From contig NW_024737068.1 of assembly GCF_018991925.1 (NCBI RefSeq), forward strand, positions 1,747,017-1,811,016: a DNA stretch of 64,000 nt. Reading direction: 5' to 3'. Of the stretch, positions 1-11,487 are shown piece after piece. How positions within the stretch are numbered: the stretch's first letter is position 1; each line of letters begins with the position of its first letter. This DNA comes from Homarus americanus (Eukaryota > Arthropoda > Malacostraca > Decapoda > Nephropidae). The notes beneath the pieces were generated by a model. That model was not told where the DNA came from and did no database searches. It worked only from the letters and a program-made list of their open reading frames with translations. The translations under genes were made by a program, and so were the position numbers.

Positions 1-53
1 CCAAAGAGTTGATCTGGGTAACTGTATGCAATGTAATGTACCACCAGTAATAT

Positions 54-935
54 GTGAGAAGTAAAAGTACCCACTTGGAATTCCAGATAAGTAAAATTAA
101 ATTAAAGGGAGGGGACTTACTTATCGTCGGGTGTATCTACAGATCCCCAAACTGTGGCCCACTAAATCAAAGGAACTTAAGAACCTTAATAAACAATGCG
201 GCGATGCTCAACCCTAGCCACCTCCTTATCATGGGGGACTTTAACTATGGCGACATCGACTGGAGAAACGAGTCCACCCCGAATGACTTGAATAACCCTG
301 CTACTCTTTTTGTAGAAACTCTGAGAGATAATTTTCTGTTCCAACATGTGAGAGACCCGACACATTACAGAGGGGAGCAAACACCCAAGCCACTTGACCT
401 CATCATAACAAACGGGGAGGGTATGGTGGCCAAACTGGAACACCTTGCCCCAGTTGGCACCAGTCACCATACAGTGTTGTCATTCAGATTTAACTGTTAC
501 CTAGTTCAAGATAAGGCCAGGCCAAGGTGCAAATATTACAAGGGAAATTACAATGGGATGAGGGAAGAGATGAGCGGTATCAACTGGCCTGACTTATTAA
601 GGTACAAGAACGCAGACACTACGCTGAATATCATAACTAGCAAAATGACCCATTTGATCGATAAATATATACCCAAGACCAAACCCAGTGCTTCTAAGAA
701 TACGAGGGGATCACTACACATGAACCATGCGGCGGTCGACAAAATTAAGAAGAAAACCCAGAAATTCAAGACGTGGGTTGGGTCAAACGATGAGCAAGAC
801 AGGAGGATGTATGCAAGAGCCAGAAACCAAGCAAAGAGAGAGTGTAGGAGGGCTGAAAGGAGTTCCAGAGGCTGGTTGCACGCGAGGTCAAGTCAAACCC
901 AAAGGCGTTTTACCGCTATGCAAAGTCGAAATTGA
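54..935 (+). pseudogene. LINE endonuclease (EEP) domain, frameshifted from RT
   Basis: Shows CIYRSPN, LLIMGDFNYGDIDW and GTSHHTVLSF, which are substrate-binding and catalytic blocks of the exonuclease-endonuclease-phosphatase fold used by LINEs to nick target DNA. The domain start lies upstream (there is an in-frame TAA at 48-50). The C-terminal linker should run into the RT, but after AERS near 863 the reading switches frame; similarity resumes as AREVKSNPKAFYRYAKSKL in the RT frame. A one-base deletion in the short T run near 863-865 explains it. Confidence 0.85.
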
Positions 936-2281
936 AAACGCGAGTAGGAGTATCAGACCTGAAGCTTGAAGATGGTAGTTATGCAGATTCTGACCAGGAT
1001 AAAGCTGAGGCATTGAAGAGCTTCTTTTCCTCAGTGTTCACAAGAGAGGATGCAACTAACCTTCCTGCGTTTGAGGACAGACGGTTCGACACAGCACTGA
1101 CCCACATTGTGTTCACAGAAGAGGGTATTAGAAATAAACTGTCCAGGCTAAAGGTCCATAAGAGTCCCGGACCTGACATGGTGCATCCTAGAGTGCTAAG
1201 ACAGCTGTGCAACGAGCTTGCAGAGCCCCTGAAGCTCCTGTTTTGTAAATGCCTGGATGAACAATTGGTCCCCAGTGAATGGAAAGTGGCTTATGTGAGT
1301 CCTATCTTCAAGAAGGGCGATAGTCACTCCACGAACAACTATAGACCGGTGAGCCTGACCAGCATAATATGTAAAGTACTTGAGAGTATTATCAGAGATG
1401 CCGCGATGGAACATCTACTACGAAACAACCTTGTAAAAGATTGCCAACACGGTTTTATGCCGGGGCGCTCTTGCTTAACACAATTGCTCAAGGTATTGGA
1501 TATTTGGACCCATATTCTGGAACGGGGTGGTAATATCGACAATATTTACCTTGATTTTGCCAAGGCTTTCGACAGTGTACCCCACGAAAGGCTGAAAATC
1601 AAACTGGAAGGGTACGGAATTCGGGGAAATGTCCTAGCGTGGATAGAAGACTTTCTACATGACCGCAAGCAGTGTGTGGTGATTAATGGCACGAAATCGT
1701 CATCTGTACCTGTAACAAGTGGGGTACCACAGGGCAATGTATTGGGCCCGCTGTTGTTTGTTTGTTTCATAAATGACATGCCTGACTTTGTACACTCCTG
1801 GTCCCCGAGATATGCTAGGGACTGTCAGTTGGTTGAAAATGTTCAAAGGAGGGCCACCAGACTGGTGCCTGCACTTCGGCACCTCAGCTACCCTGAGAGA
1901 TTGGAGCGCCTGAACTTGCCTAGCTTATACTACAGACGGGCAAGGGGGGACCTAGTTGAGGTGTATAATCATCTCAGGGGGCACTACTCAGTTGAGTGTC
2001 CTTACTTGGAGCTGGCGGACGCTCGCCCCACAAGGGGTCACAGCTCAAGATTGAAGAAGCCGCAAGTCCAGAAAACCGTGAGGGCAAACTTTTTCGGAGT
2101 GAGGGTTGTAAACTCTTGGAACAATCTACCAGAGAGTGTTGTGACGGCACCGAGTGTGAGCTCTTTCAAGAGAAGACTTGACCAACACTGGAGCGGGTTC
2201 AGGTACATTCAGGAGCCGGTGCATGCCCAGTATTTGCCAACAGTGCGTGACAGAGACGTGACCGATCGCCCGGGCGGCTAG
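932..2281 (+). pseudogene. LINE reverse transcriptase lacking the catalytic YADD block
   Basis: RT fingers and palm blocks are clear: VSPIFKKGD, NYRPVSLTSI, QHGFMPGRSC, LDFAKAFDSVPH, SGVPQGNVLGPLLF. Directly after FINDMPDFVHSW the protein jumps to SPRYARDCQLVENVQRRATR, a block normally well downstream. The F/Y-A-D-D motif, primer grip and thumb are absent. Comparison with the copy at 17340-21250 indicates roughly 0.4 kb lost. The frame stays open across the junction, but the protein cannot be a functional polymerase. The C terminus (RRRLDQHW type) is intact. Confidence 0.88.
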
Positions 2282-2393
2282 CGAGCCGACCTTTTGGTGA
2301 AGAATATAAAGGAAAAGAGACGTGACCGATTGCCCAAGCGGCTAACAAGCCGATCAGTGGCGAAGAGGATAAAAGTAAAAAAAAGTAAAAGTA

Positions 2394-3105
2394 TGGCTGA
2401 TGATGGTGTTGATCCATATGACGATGCTGTTCAAGGAGAGGACTGGGAGGAGCTGTTTGGTGCTGCAGATGATGACAAGGAAAATGATTTTGATGGATTT
2501 TAATGAAAATATTCAGAAATATGGTATCGTAGTATTTATTCAAGTCAATTAGGATAGAATATTATTGTAATACAACAGTTTTTAACTGAAAACCTTTCGA
2601 AAAGCGATTACGGCAAAATCTTTTGAACGACGAAAGGAAGTGAGTCATTGTTTTCGTCACAATTTTATCCCACTTTCCACTGTAATACGTACGTCATTTC
2701 AGCAAAATATTACATTTCCATATTTATTTCTGAGAATATATTCATTCAGGCACAGTTAAGGTAAAATATACTTGTGATGTAATATTTTAATGAAAATATT
2801 TATAAATAAGGTATCGTATTTTTCTTTTGTTTCAAATTTAATTAACAAAGATTGATGTTTCAAATTTAATTAAAAAAAATTTATGTATCCATAAATAAAC
2901 TTTTAAAAATGAATACCTTATGTTTTACATCTGCCCTGGCAACTGTACCGACACTCACAGCGGGTGGTGCGTCGGTTCCATTGTTTACTGGTAGTTACTG
3001 ATAAATATTTTTCAACCTAACGAAACTATTACCCGTATAGAGGTCGACCCCCAACTTTTTGCCAAAAAATTTGGTCTTAAGAACTCGTGCTATACACGGT
3101 AATAA
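2394..3105 (+). mobile_element. 3' remnant of a pogo-like DNA transposon
   Basis: 2395-2502 encodes the acidic C terminus DGVDPYDDAVQGEDWEELFG, the same peptide found on the minus strand at 22040-22150. The following noncoding 600 bp is the reverse complement of 21370-22040, down to the terminal motif AACTCGTGCTATACACGG near 3085-3102. This is the coding-end half of the same family as the element at 21360-24028, interrupted on its 5' side by the LINE. There is no complete terminal repeat here. Confidence 0.85.
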
Positions 3106-3832
3106 CATAGTTTTTTATTTGAGGCTGAAGGTCTATCAATACTGTTTTCCCCAGTAGAAGCAAAGACATGCAGCCATCAAATTGTCGGCATCAGTTCAGA
3201 AACTCCTATATTAAACAAAATATCTTTAAAAATGTCATTAAATTATTTTAATCTCATAAAAATCGACCAAAATAGTGCTCGGAATTGGATAAACTCGCTA
3301 AAATTACATAAAACAGAGTATCCATTAATTCCTCTCATATGGCGAAAAAAACAAGCCATATTCATTAACACTCGTAATATAAAAAAAATATGAGTAAAAT
3401 AATTTTTATAGTAATTAAAATATTGTTTTTATTAATGGAAAGACAATTTAGAAGTAAATTAACAATGTGAAGCACTGTCTCTCTTCTATCCTAGGAAAGA
3501 AATCCCAGTCACCCTCCACTAGTAGCCAGAGAGCGAGATACAGTTCAAGTGAGCCTGGAACCTGTTTAGTGCTCGTCATCTTTACCTAACTCTACAAGGT
3601 ATATTAATCACCATATCCCTCTTGAATATTGGTATTATTGTTGTGTATTAACTAGATAATGTTTTTTTATACTTGTAGTGTGATGTCAGTAGTGGGGAGA
3701 GTAATATAGAGGTGACCAGGATATTAATAGCTAGTCTGTCAGCTGATGTTTTGTCTCTTAATCTAAAGTGAAAACAGATTACCTAATAACACTTTATTTA
3801 TTTTTCTGTTACCGAGAGAAATTAAGCTTGAA
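3106..3832. other. AT-rich stretch without recognised features
   Basis: About 730 bp of AT-rich sequence. No coding potential or known repeat recognised on either strand. Confidence 0.5.
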
Positions 3833-4135
3833 CAGAGACGAGGGTACACTTATTATATGTACTACAGAGACTGGGGTACACTTATTACATGTACAGAGAC
3901 GAGGGTACACTTATTAATTGTGCTACAGAGACGAGGGTACACTTATTACTTGTGCTACAGAGACGAGGGTACACTTATTACTTGTGCTACAGAGACGAGG
4001 GTACACTTATTACATGTACAGAGACGAGGGTACACTTATTACTTGTGCTACAGAGACGAGGGTACACTTATTACTTGTGCTACAGAGACGAGGGTACACT
4101 TTGTACATGTACTACAGAAACGGGGGTACATCTCA
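3833..4135 (+). repeat. 32-bp minisatellite (26-bp variants)
   Basis: About nine tandem copies of a unit reading ACAGAGACGAGGGTACACTT then ATTACTTGTGCT; two copies are shortened to about 26 bp. Because 32 is not a multiple of three, the array gives overlapping spurious reading frames in all three phases. Confidence 0.93.
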
Positions 4136-4194
4136 CTTTGAACCTAACACATCAGTCCTGTCCTAACACATCCGGCTTAACCTAATTATCCTCT

Positions 4195-5013
4195 TCACCA
4201 CTGACCGGCTCGTTGGCTGCTGGGGCTATTGGTCAAGTCTCTGTTACACACTGTTGGCAAGTACTGGGCATGCATTGGCTTCTGAATATATCTGAACCTG
4301 CTCCAGTGTTGATCAAGTCTGGTCTTGAAAGAGCTCACACTCGGTGTCGTCACAACACTCTGGCAGAATGTTCCAAGAGTTCGCGATTCTCACTCAGAAA
4401 AAGTTACCCCTTACAGTTTTGTGGACCTGCGGTTTCTTCAGCCTTGAGCTGTGACCCTTGTGGGGCGAGCGTCCGCCAGCTCCAGGTAAGGACACTCGAC
4501 CGAGTAGTGCCCTTTGAGATGTTTATACACCTCAGTTAAGTCCCCCCTTGCCCGTCTTTAGTATAAGCTAGGTAATTGCTGGCATTCTAATCTCTAAGGT
4601 TAGCTGAGGTGCCATAGTGCAGGCACCAGCCTGGTGGCCCTCCTTAGGACATTTTCAACCAACTGACAGTCCCTAGCATATCTCAGTGATAAGACGGGGT
4701 GACTACTCCAGACGGGGAAGCACCTCACTCTTAAAAATCGTTACGAGGGACGGACTGTCTTAAGATATCTGAAAGACCTTATAAGACCCAATAATTTAAT
4801 TGCGTGATTCATCTTCTTCTCACAATGGCATGAGAACTTCAGTTCATTGTCAACATACACACCGAGGTCCTTTTCACATCGTCTCAATTAATGCAGTTTC
4901 TTCGTCCTACGTCCCAGGTGCAGCCTCTTACACTTCGTGAAAATGAATCTTAGCAGCCATTTCTTCAACCATTTTTGAAGCTCACAGGGATCCTTCTGCA
5001 GCTCTTCACGGTC
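4195..5013 (-). mobile_element. CR1-like LINE 3' fragment, antisense
   Basis: On the minus strand, from 5013 down, it encodes the thumb and C-terminal region of the same LINE family as 1-2390: DLGVYVDNELKF, KKMNHAIKLLGLIRSF, then LRYARDCQLVENV and RRATRLVPAL. It ends in the C-terminal DQHW block and the CGGCTCG-type tail near 4200. It is 5' truncated after the RT palm. Several frameshifts and stops are visible. Both flanks carry TAACACATCAGTCCT, which may be a target duplication or part of a local CTAAC-rich repeat. Confidence 0.85.
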
Positions 5014-5071
5014 TAACACATCAGTCCTAACCTAATCTAACATTTCAGTCCTAACACATCAATCCTAACCG

Positions 5072-5862
5072 GGTCCGACTAATTACCCGAATGTACCCAA
5101 ATGTAGCCGCAATGAAGTCAAATAGTGGTCCTACATGAATAAATCGGACTGTCAATCACTTCTCGACTAGTGTTTGGTGTCAAAGTAAAAAAAAATGGAA
5201 AACTAATTTAATCTGAGTTAATAGATCGCGTGCATGTACCGAGGGAGCGAGTAATTACCCAAATGTAGCCGCAATGAAGTCAAATGATGGTCCTACAAGA
5301 ATAAATCGGACTGTCAATCACTTCTCGACTGGTATTTGGTGTCACGAAGTCACAAAAAATTGGTAAACTTAATTTAATCTGAGTTAATAGATCGAGTGCA
5401 TGTACCTAACCTAACCTAACCTCGACTAGTATTTGGTGTCACAGTCACAAAAAATTGGTAAACTTAATTTAATCTGAGTTAATAGATCGAGTAGATGTAC
5501 CTAACCTAACACAACACAACACAACTCAGATTAAATTAAGTTTACCAATTTTTTGTGACTTTATGACACCAAATAATAATCGAGAAGTGATTCACAGCCC
5601 GATTTACGCTTGTAGGACCATCATTTGACTTCATTGCGACTACATTTGGGTACATCTGTGTAATTACTCACTCCCTCGGTACATGCACGCGATCTATTAA
5701 CTCAGATTAAAGTAAGTTTTCCAATTTTTTTTTACTTTGTGACACCAAATACTAGTCGAGAAGTGATTAGCAGTCCGATTTATTCATGTAGGACCATTAT
5801 TTGACTTCATTGCGGCTACATTTGGGTACATTTGGGTAATTAGTCGGACCGATCCTAACCTA
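5072..5862. repeat. Large inverted repeat (hairpin of about 0.8 kb)
   Basis: The left arm begins GTCCGACTAATTACCC at 5068-5085 and the right arm ends GGGTAATTAGTCGGAC near 5837-5854. Arms share CGCAATGAAGTCAAAT, CACTTCTCGACTAGT and AATTTAATCTGAGTTAATAG in opposite orientation. The left arm carries internal tandem copies of the same module, so left and right are unequal. No coding frame. It may be a foldback transposon or MITE dimer. Confidence 0.85.
5400..5425. repeat. Short interstitial TTAGG-type telomere motif
   Basis: Three to four tandem CCTAA units, the reverse complement of the arthropod telomere repeat TTAGG. A similar run occurs at 6040-6058. Too short to indicate a real telomere; probably tandem slippage inside the repeat. 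Confidence 0.6.
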
Positions 5863-6708
5863 ACATATCACTCCTAATCTCACCTAACTGTTAATTGCTG
5901 GTTTTATTTTATTATTTTGTTACAGTTGTATTTAAGCATAAATTCATGCATGCCGTTGATAACATTTAGTGAGACTGGGATCCCTCTGAAGTATCAAATG
6001 CTACTGCTACATTGTAAAGTTTAGCAATCATAAAAGGAACTAACCTAACCTAACCTAAATGATTATATAATATTTAGGTGAAGCTTAATTTAGGTAGGTT
6101 AGTTTAGCTAATTTTATGAATGCTAAAGTTTTTAATGTAATATAGCAGTACTGTACTGTACAGTATTTGATATTTGAGAAGGATCTGTCTCCTCAACGGT
6201 GGTCGTAATATTAGACCATAAATACAAGATTACTGTTTATCATATTTCCACTGACCAACTTGTAGGGTTGTAAAGAAGTTAGATATAAATGATTAATAAC
6301 AAGATACTGTCTTAAATCATGTCACAAACTTCATAATTGACATAAATTTCATAAACTACTGTACAAATTTACAAAAATACCGTACAGCATATTTGGAAAA
6401 ACTTAAAAATTACCAATACAGGGTACAGTAAATATACAGTAATTATTTGGATTGTGGAGGTCCGCTGCTTTTCATTGAACAAGGGTTTAAAAATACCTGT
6501 ACCCAATTTTCACTGATTTTATTAGAAGATACTGTATTGAGTGTTGGGAAAAAATATAAAACTTAACAGATCTTAACTTGGTTATATCTGTAAAACTAAG
6601 CATTTACACATGAAAATTAATAGAACTGAAAGTAATCCGCATACAAAACTGTCTACAAACACCACCCATAATTACTGAACCACTGATGGTCATGAGTTGT
6701 ATATCGGC
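5863..6708. other. AT-rich intergenic sequence
   Basis: No gene recognised. Contains the second CCTAA run (6040-6058) and several short TACTGTAC-type motifs; otherwise unremarkable. Confidence 0.5.
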
Positions 6709-6710
6709 TA

Positions 6711-9336
6711 CAGTGGTCCCTCGGTTAACGAGCACAATCCGTTCCAGCAGGTTGCTCGTTAACCGAAAATCACGTTAACCGAAACCATTGTTTCAATGGG
6801 TTTTTGGGTAATTGGTTCCAGCTCACTGAAAATTGCCTAAATTCAACAAAAAAGGTAGAAAAGTTCACTTACTTTGAGGTGTGTATGTAGAAGGCTCCTG
6901 GATGATGATGATGATGATGTGAATTTGAAGTGGGAGGAGGAGAAGGGAGAAGAGAAGGAAGTGGAGGTGGAGGAGAAGCATTTACTGCTTCTTGGAAGGT
7001 GAGTCACCTTCCATGAAAATGTCAGCAACTTCTGGACTGACAGATTCTCCACCATGAACATCCTCTCTCCTTCTTGAAGTGGAAGGCTGAGGGATAGCAT
7101 CTTGTTCCCTCTGCCTTTTACTGAAGAAAGTGTCAATTGTGGTCTGTGGGGCATCTCTCCTCCTCACCATTAACTTATGTTTAAAGAAGGAGACCACGGA
7201 GTCCTCAACATGACACAAAGTTAGTTCAGTTTTTCCACATCTGGGTGCTTTGAAGCCAGTTCCCTGAACTTCTCCCAGTAGTAAATCACATCTTTCAACT
7301 GTTTAGCTGACATATGGTCATCACTTTCAATTTCCTCCTCACCACTGTCAGCCTCTACCTGTAACATCTCATCCAGTTGCTTCAAGTCATCAGGAGTAAG
7401 TTCCTCCTCATGAGACATCACAAGCTCTTCCACATCCTCCTCCTCCACTTCAAGGCCCAATGACTGACCAATGGACACAATCTCCTGGTCCAGCTCTGTT
7501 TCTTCCTCAAATCCCTCAAAATCATGGACTACTGATGGCCACAGTGCTTTCCATGAAGAATTGAGGGACCTATTGGAGACTTCTTGCCATGATGACACAA
7601 TCAATTTTACAGCCTCCAGGATGTTGAATTGTGTCTTCCAGAACTGTTTCAGTGTTAGTTCAGGATCATTGGAAGTTGCCTGATGACACCTCCTAAACAT
7701 TTTCTTCATGTACAACTTCTTGAAGTTGCTGATCACATTCTGGTCCATTGGCTGTATGATTGATGTAGTGTTTGGAGGCAAACACAACACTTTCACAAAA
7801 TCAAATTGATACTCCAAATTTTTGGCAAGGTCAGGGTCATGACCAGGAGCATTATCCATGAAGAGAAGAGCCTTTAAAGGGAGTTTATTGGTGGTTAGGT
7901 AGCTCTTGACAGAAGGGCAAAACACATCAACAGCCCATTCATTAAAGAGCTGTCTTGTCACCCATGCCTTACGGTTGGACTTCCAATAAACTCCAAGCTT
8001 TGTTCTTACCACTTTCTGTTGCTTGAACACCCTGGGGTTTTCAGAGTGGTAGACAAGCATAGGCTTCAGTCGGAAATCCCCTGAAGCATTGGCACCAAGC
8101 AATAGAGTGAGACAGTCTTTCATGGGTTTATGCCCAGGTAAAGAAGCTTCATCTCTGGTGATGAATGTTCTTTTGGGCATCTTTTTCCAGAACAGCCCAG
8201 TTTCGTCCACATTGAACACTTGCTGTGGAAGATAATTTTCTTCTTCCATCAGTTCTTTAAATTCAACTAAAAACTTTGCTGCCCCTTCCTTATCAGCACT
8301 AACAGCTTCACCATGCCTAACAACACTGAAAATGTCACTTCTTTTCTTAAATTTTTTGAACCAGCCTTTGCTGGCTCGAAAATCTTCAAATTCTGTGCCT
8401 GAAGAACCAGGTTGATCTGTCTTTAAATGTTTGTAAATCTCCCTGGCTCTTTCACAAATGAATTCAGTAGAAACTGAATCACCTTTTATCTGTTTTTCCC
8501 TAATCCAGATGAGAAGTAGCCTCTCAGTTTCTGCAATTAGGGATCTACTTTTAAACACTCTTGTAGATTTGTCTCTCACTTTCACTTCTTTAAATTTGTC
8601 TTTCTGTGCAAGAATTGTCGACACAGTTGATGTCGACATGCCATATTCTTTGCATAGAGCATTTATTCTAATGCCTTATTCATGTTTTTTCATGATTTCC
8701 TGCTTGGTTTGGATTGAAATTGCTTTTCTTGATCTCCTGGGCCCCATGCTGGGTTCAAACAATGTCAACACGTGTTTTTTAAAGTTAAACTTGTTGTAAA
8801 TAAAGAATATTTTCTTTAAAATAACACTGCACTGCACTATATATTGTCAATATGTAAAATAAATTTCAAAATGACCAATAATTTGCTTGGAAACACAGAA
8901 AAAAAGCGTTTAGTTGACGAAAGTCTCAAGCAAGATGTTACCTCCAGTGAAAACAGAGAGAGACTAACGCTTGTTTGCTGTGTTAAGAGGCTGGATGCCG
9001 CGCATTGAACTAGTCACTTTACCTTCAATTATGTTCAATAATTGTTAAAATGGCTAAAAAATTTAATATTAAACTTTTAAAATTATTGAATAGTATAAAC
9101 TTCTTGATATTTACTAAAATAGTAAGGAATTTAAGCCCTAGAACCGATTAATGTATTGGCGGACTAATACTACAGCTGGTTGACCTCCAAGTGCAAGCCA
9201 AAACTTGTTGAGGTCGGCTCGTAAGAAACTCGTTAACCGAGGGATTGCTCGTTAACCAAAGTTAAAAATCTTATGGGAGGTAACTCGTTAACCGAAATCT
9301 CGTTAACCGAGGCGCTCGTTAACCGAGGGACCACTG
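6711..9336 (-). mobile_element. Tigger/pogo-like DNA transposon, near full length (2626 bp)
   Basis: Terminal inverted repeats CAGTGGTCCCTCGGTTAACG at the left and its complement at the right, flanked on both sides by TA (6709-6710 and 9337-9338), the Tc1/mariner-pogo target duplication. The transposase gene runs on the minus strand. Deleted derivatives of this element are present at 26708-29529 and 59508-60349, so the family has been active in this genome. Confidence 0.95.
6982..8747 (-). pseudogene. Tigger-like transposase, one stop and one frameshift
   Basis: Begins at ATG 8747 (MGPRRSRKAISIQTKQEIMK, a CENP-B/psq-type helix-turn-helix). A TAA at 8676-8678 interrupts codon 24; reading then continues for more than 470 codons to 7221. 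It includes the CENP-B-type second DNA-binding domain (ASKGWFKKFKKRSD) and the DDE-type catalytic core: NVDETGLFWKKMPK, LLFMDNAPGH and PPNTTSIIQPMDQ, i.e. Asp145, Asp262 and Asp299 counting from the Met at 8639. The C-terminal tail (TTIDTFFSKRQREQ) lies in another frame at 6982-7218, so a small indel near 7220 separates it. The body is remarkably open, which suggests recent inactivation. Confidence 0.92.
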
Positions 9337-9687
9337 TATATATATTTGTGTTAATGTCCCTACAGAACCAGGCTCACAACTACAGAGGTCATGGTGACAA
9401 CTATTTGGCCACCCTTGAGCCCTGATTGGCAGCCAGAGATATTTCATACAAAGTGACTTACCCTAATATCAGGTCACAATTATTGTTTGGTATCTTTGAT
9501 TTCTTCTGACTTTTAGATTCGGTGAAGGTTACGTGGCCTGACCTCAATTAAAGTTTACCCTCCCCAGCACTACCTAGGGAGGAGATTCTGGTCTGAAAGA
9601 CTTGTGACAATTATGTTCTCATGTTGGCACTGGTTACTGACATGCTGGTCAGTAATTTCAGCACCAACACAACCCATGGGCGGGCAA
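9337..9687. other. No recognised gene
   Basis: Spacer of about 350 bp between the Tigger-like element and a LINE fragment; no coding or repeat identity recognised. Confidence 0.5.
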
Positions 9688-10052
9688 GGGTTAACCTAAT
9701 TCAAGTTTATAAACATCTCAAGAGAACACTACTTAAATGTACATACCTGGAGCTGGCCAGTCTCACAAGGGATCATAGCTCTAAGTTGAAGAAGCCACCA
9801 GTCCAGAAAACTGTGAGGGCGAGCTCTTTTGGAGTGAGAATTGAAACAATCTGCCAGAGAGTTTTGTGATGGAACTGTGTGTGAGCTCATTCAAGACCAG
9901 ATTTGACCAACACTGGAGCAGGTTTAGATACATTCAGGAGCGGGTGCATACCCAGTACTTGCCAACAGTGTGTAACAGATACATAACCAATCGCCCAAGC
10001 GGCTAACGAGCCGATCAGTGGCAAAGCTTTTAAAAGTAAAAAGTAATAATCT
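9688..10052 (+). mobile_element. CR1-like LINE 3' fragment
   Basis: 5'-truncated copy of the window's CR1-like family. It matches its C-terminal coding block (LIQVYKHLKRTLLKCTYLEL, then KLKKPPVQKTVRASSFGVR), the DQHW-type end, and the tail GCCCAAGCGGCTAACGAGCC followed by an A/T-rich run at about 10040. It contains a frameshift near 9845. Confidence 0.88.
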
Positions 10053-10363
10053 TGTACCAGGAATACAGCACAAAGTTTTTATGTGCATCCACTTACTCCA
10101 TTGTTCGTCAGAACTAATGGACAGATTTATGCAACTAAAACTTTCAAATACTGTATATGTACTGTACTGGTAATGCAATAGCAGAACCTTTTCCACCACT
10201 TAAGTCTTTGGAATGACCACCTGAAGAATCACCACCCCAGCTTACTTCACCTTAGGATTAACCACTGTTAATAGAATTCCCCTACTTAAAATAATACAAA
10301 CTTGCATGTGATTTAGACAATGATATACGTTAAGTACATTTACAGGGCTGTACAGTACATGAA

Positions 10364-10975
10364 TCAGGAGTCGTTTATTATTTTAACAATAGATGGGATG
10401 GTGTTGTTCTTATATCTATCAGTACAGGCTCTTATGGGCTGAATTTTGTTGTAGTGGCGGATTGCGCGAGGTGGGCGGGGGACTGCTGGTGGCAGGAGGT
10501 GGCGATGACGAGGATGGTGCAGTAGTCCACTGCCAAACCTTGCTAGTGCTTGGTGGTGGAGGTCACTGAGGGATGGTATTTCCAGGGTGGAGGGAGCATT
10601 GTAGCCTGAGTAGTCTGTTCCAAGCATGATTCTGCAGGCCCTTTTCTGTACCCTCTCTAACTGACGTTGTTGGGTAGAGTTGAGAGAAGACGACCAGGCT
10701 GGTGACGCATACGTTAATTTGGGGAGAATAAAGGCGTTATAGATAGTCCTCAGCTCTGGCGTGGGTGCCCCAAGTGACCTGAGTCGTCGTAGCATGTAGA
10801 GTCGGTACGAGGCTGCCTTGATTGTGTTGTTTCCATGGGCCTTCCAGTCCAGTTTGTGGTCTATGGTAACACCCAGGAGTTTGGCAGACTGCACTAACTG
10901 GAGAGGATGGGCACCCACTGTGATTGCTGGAGCTTGCACTGGAGTGGTGGTATAAGAGCTGAGTTTCTCCTTTTC
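10364..10975 (-). mobile_element. Jockey/other LINE reverse transcriptase C-terminal fragment, antisense
   Basis: A 191-codon minus-strand frame from 10939 to 10364 carries the C-terminal region of a non-LTR reverse transcriptase: AKLLGVTIDHKLDWKAH, YRLYMLRRLRSLGAP, FILPKLTYASPAWSSSL and QRQLERVQKRACRIMLG. This LINE type differs from the CR1-like copies. Similarity begins abruptly near 10975 (KTQLLYHHSS-like), consistent with 5' truncation. The frame is fully open to a stop at 10364, suggesting a young copy. Confidence 0.85.
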
Positions 10976-11299
10976 TTTTCAATTTATACCCTGGTAGTTA
11001 ACCTTTAAACTCTTCAACCTGGTTTCCTCTTAATTCCTTACTTCATTTATTTTCTCCATTAGTTTTGTCTTATTTCATTTCATATAGTTACTCCATAACA
11101 TCTGATCTTTGGTAGCATGGCTCGAGGGTTATGACACGTGGGTACATTGTAATTCTGGTATCAAGCAATGGGAAAGAATGATGGAAAAAATACTGCAGGT
11201 AAATGATACTCCTAACATACAAATAAAATGGTTTATTATAATTATAAAATGGTTTATTAAATTGAAGTTATATTTTATGAATAATTTCAGTAACACTCA
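10976..11299. other. No recognised gene
   Basis: About 320 bp, T-rich at the start; nothing recognised on either strand. Confidence 0.5.
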
Positions 11300-11487
11300 A
11301 CTACAGGGGTCAACTCGCTGGCTTTACTTATTTTGTACTGTCAAACTTAGGTCTATGGTAGATCTTGCTGCCACATGGCATCACGAAAATTGTGACCAAG
11401 TCCCAGGTTGCTGATCTGACTTTCTGCCTCATTTACACACAATTGCAGGGTCTCAATTGTTTCTCTTACTATTGACAACACAACATA
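11300..11487 (+). repeat. SINE-like dispersed repeat, 5' portion
   Basis: Shares GACTTTCTGCCTCATTTACA and ATTGCAGGGTCTCAATTGTT with 59165-59500 (+) and with 27515-27860 (reverse). It breaks off exactly at the left terminal repeat of the transposon at 11488, so that transposon seems to have inserted into this repeat. Confidence 0.75.

Larger units (their letters stand above)
1..2390 (+). mobile_element. CR1/Jockey-group LINE, 3' part
   Basis: Contains an apurinic-type endonuclease domain followed by reverse transcriptase and a CR1-style C-terminal region, all on the + strand. The 3' tail is duplicated: a roughly 70-bp block with GACCGATCGCCCGGGCGGCTA at 2258-2280 recurs near 2324-2350, then an A-rich run. 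The same tail ends other copies near 10010 and 21230, so this is a family in the window. The tail is followed directly by transposase sequence at 2395, so the LINE appears inserted into another transposon. Confidence 0.88.

Noticed and set aside
3833..4135. Possible CRISPR-like array
   Set aside because: There are no unique spacers; the whole unit is repeated. The genome is an animal's.
5400..6060. Telomere or subtelomere
   Set aside because: Only three to four CCTAA units occur at two places, within ordinary interspersed repeats and next to a gene.
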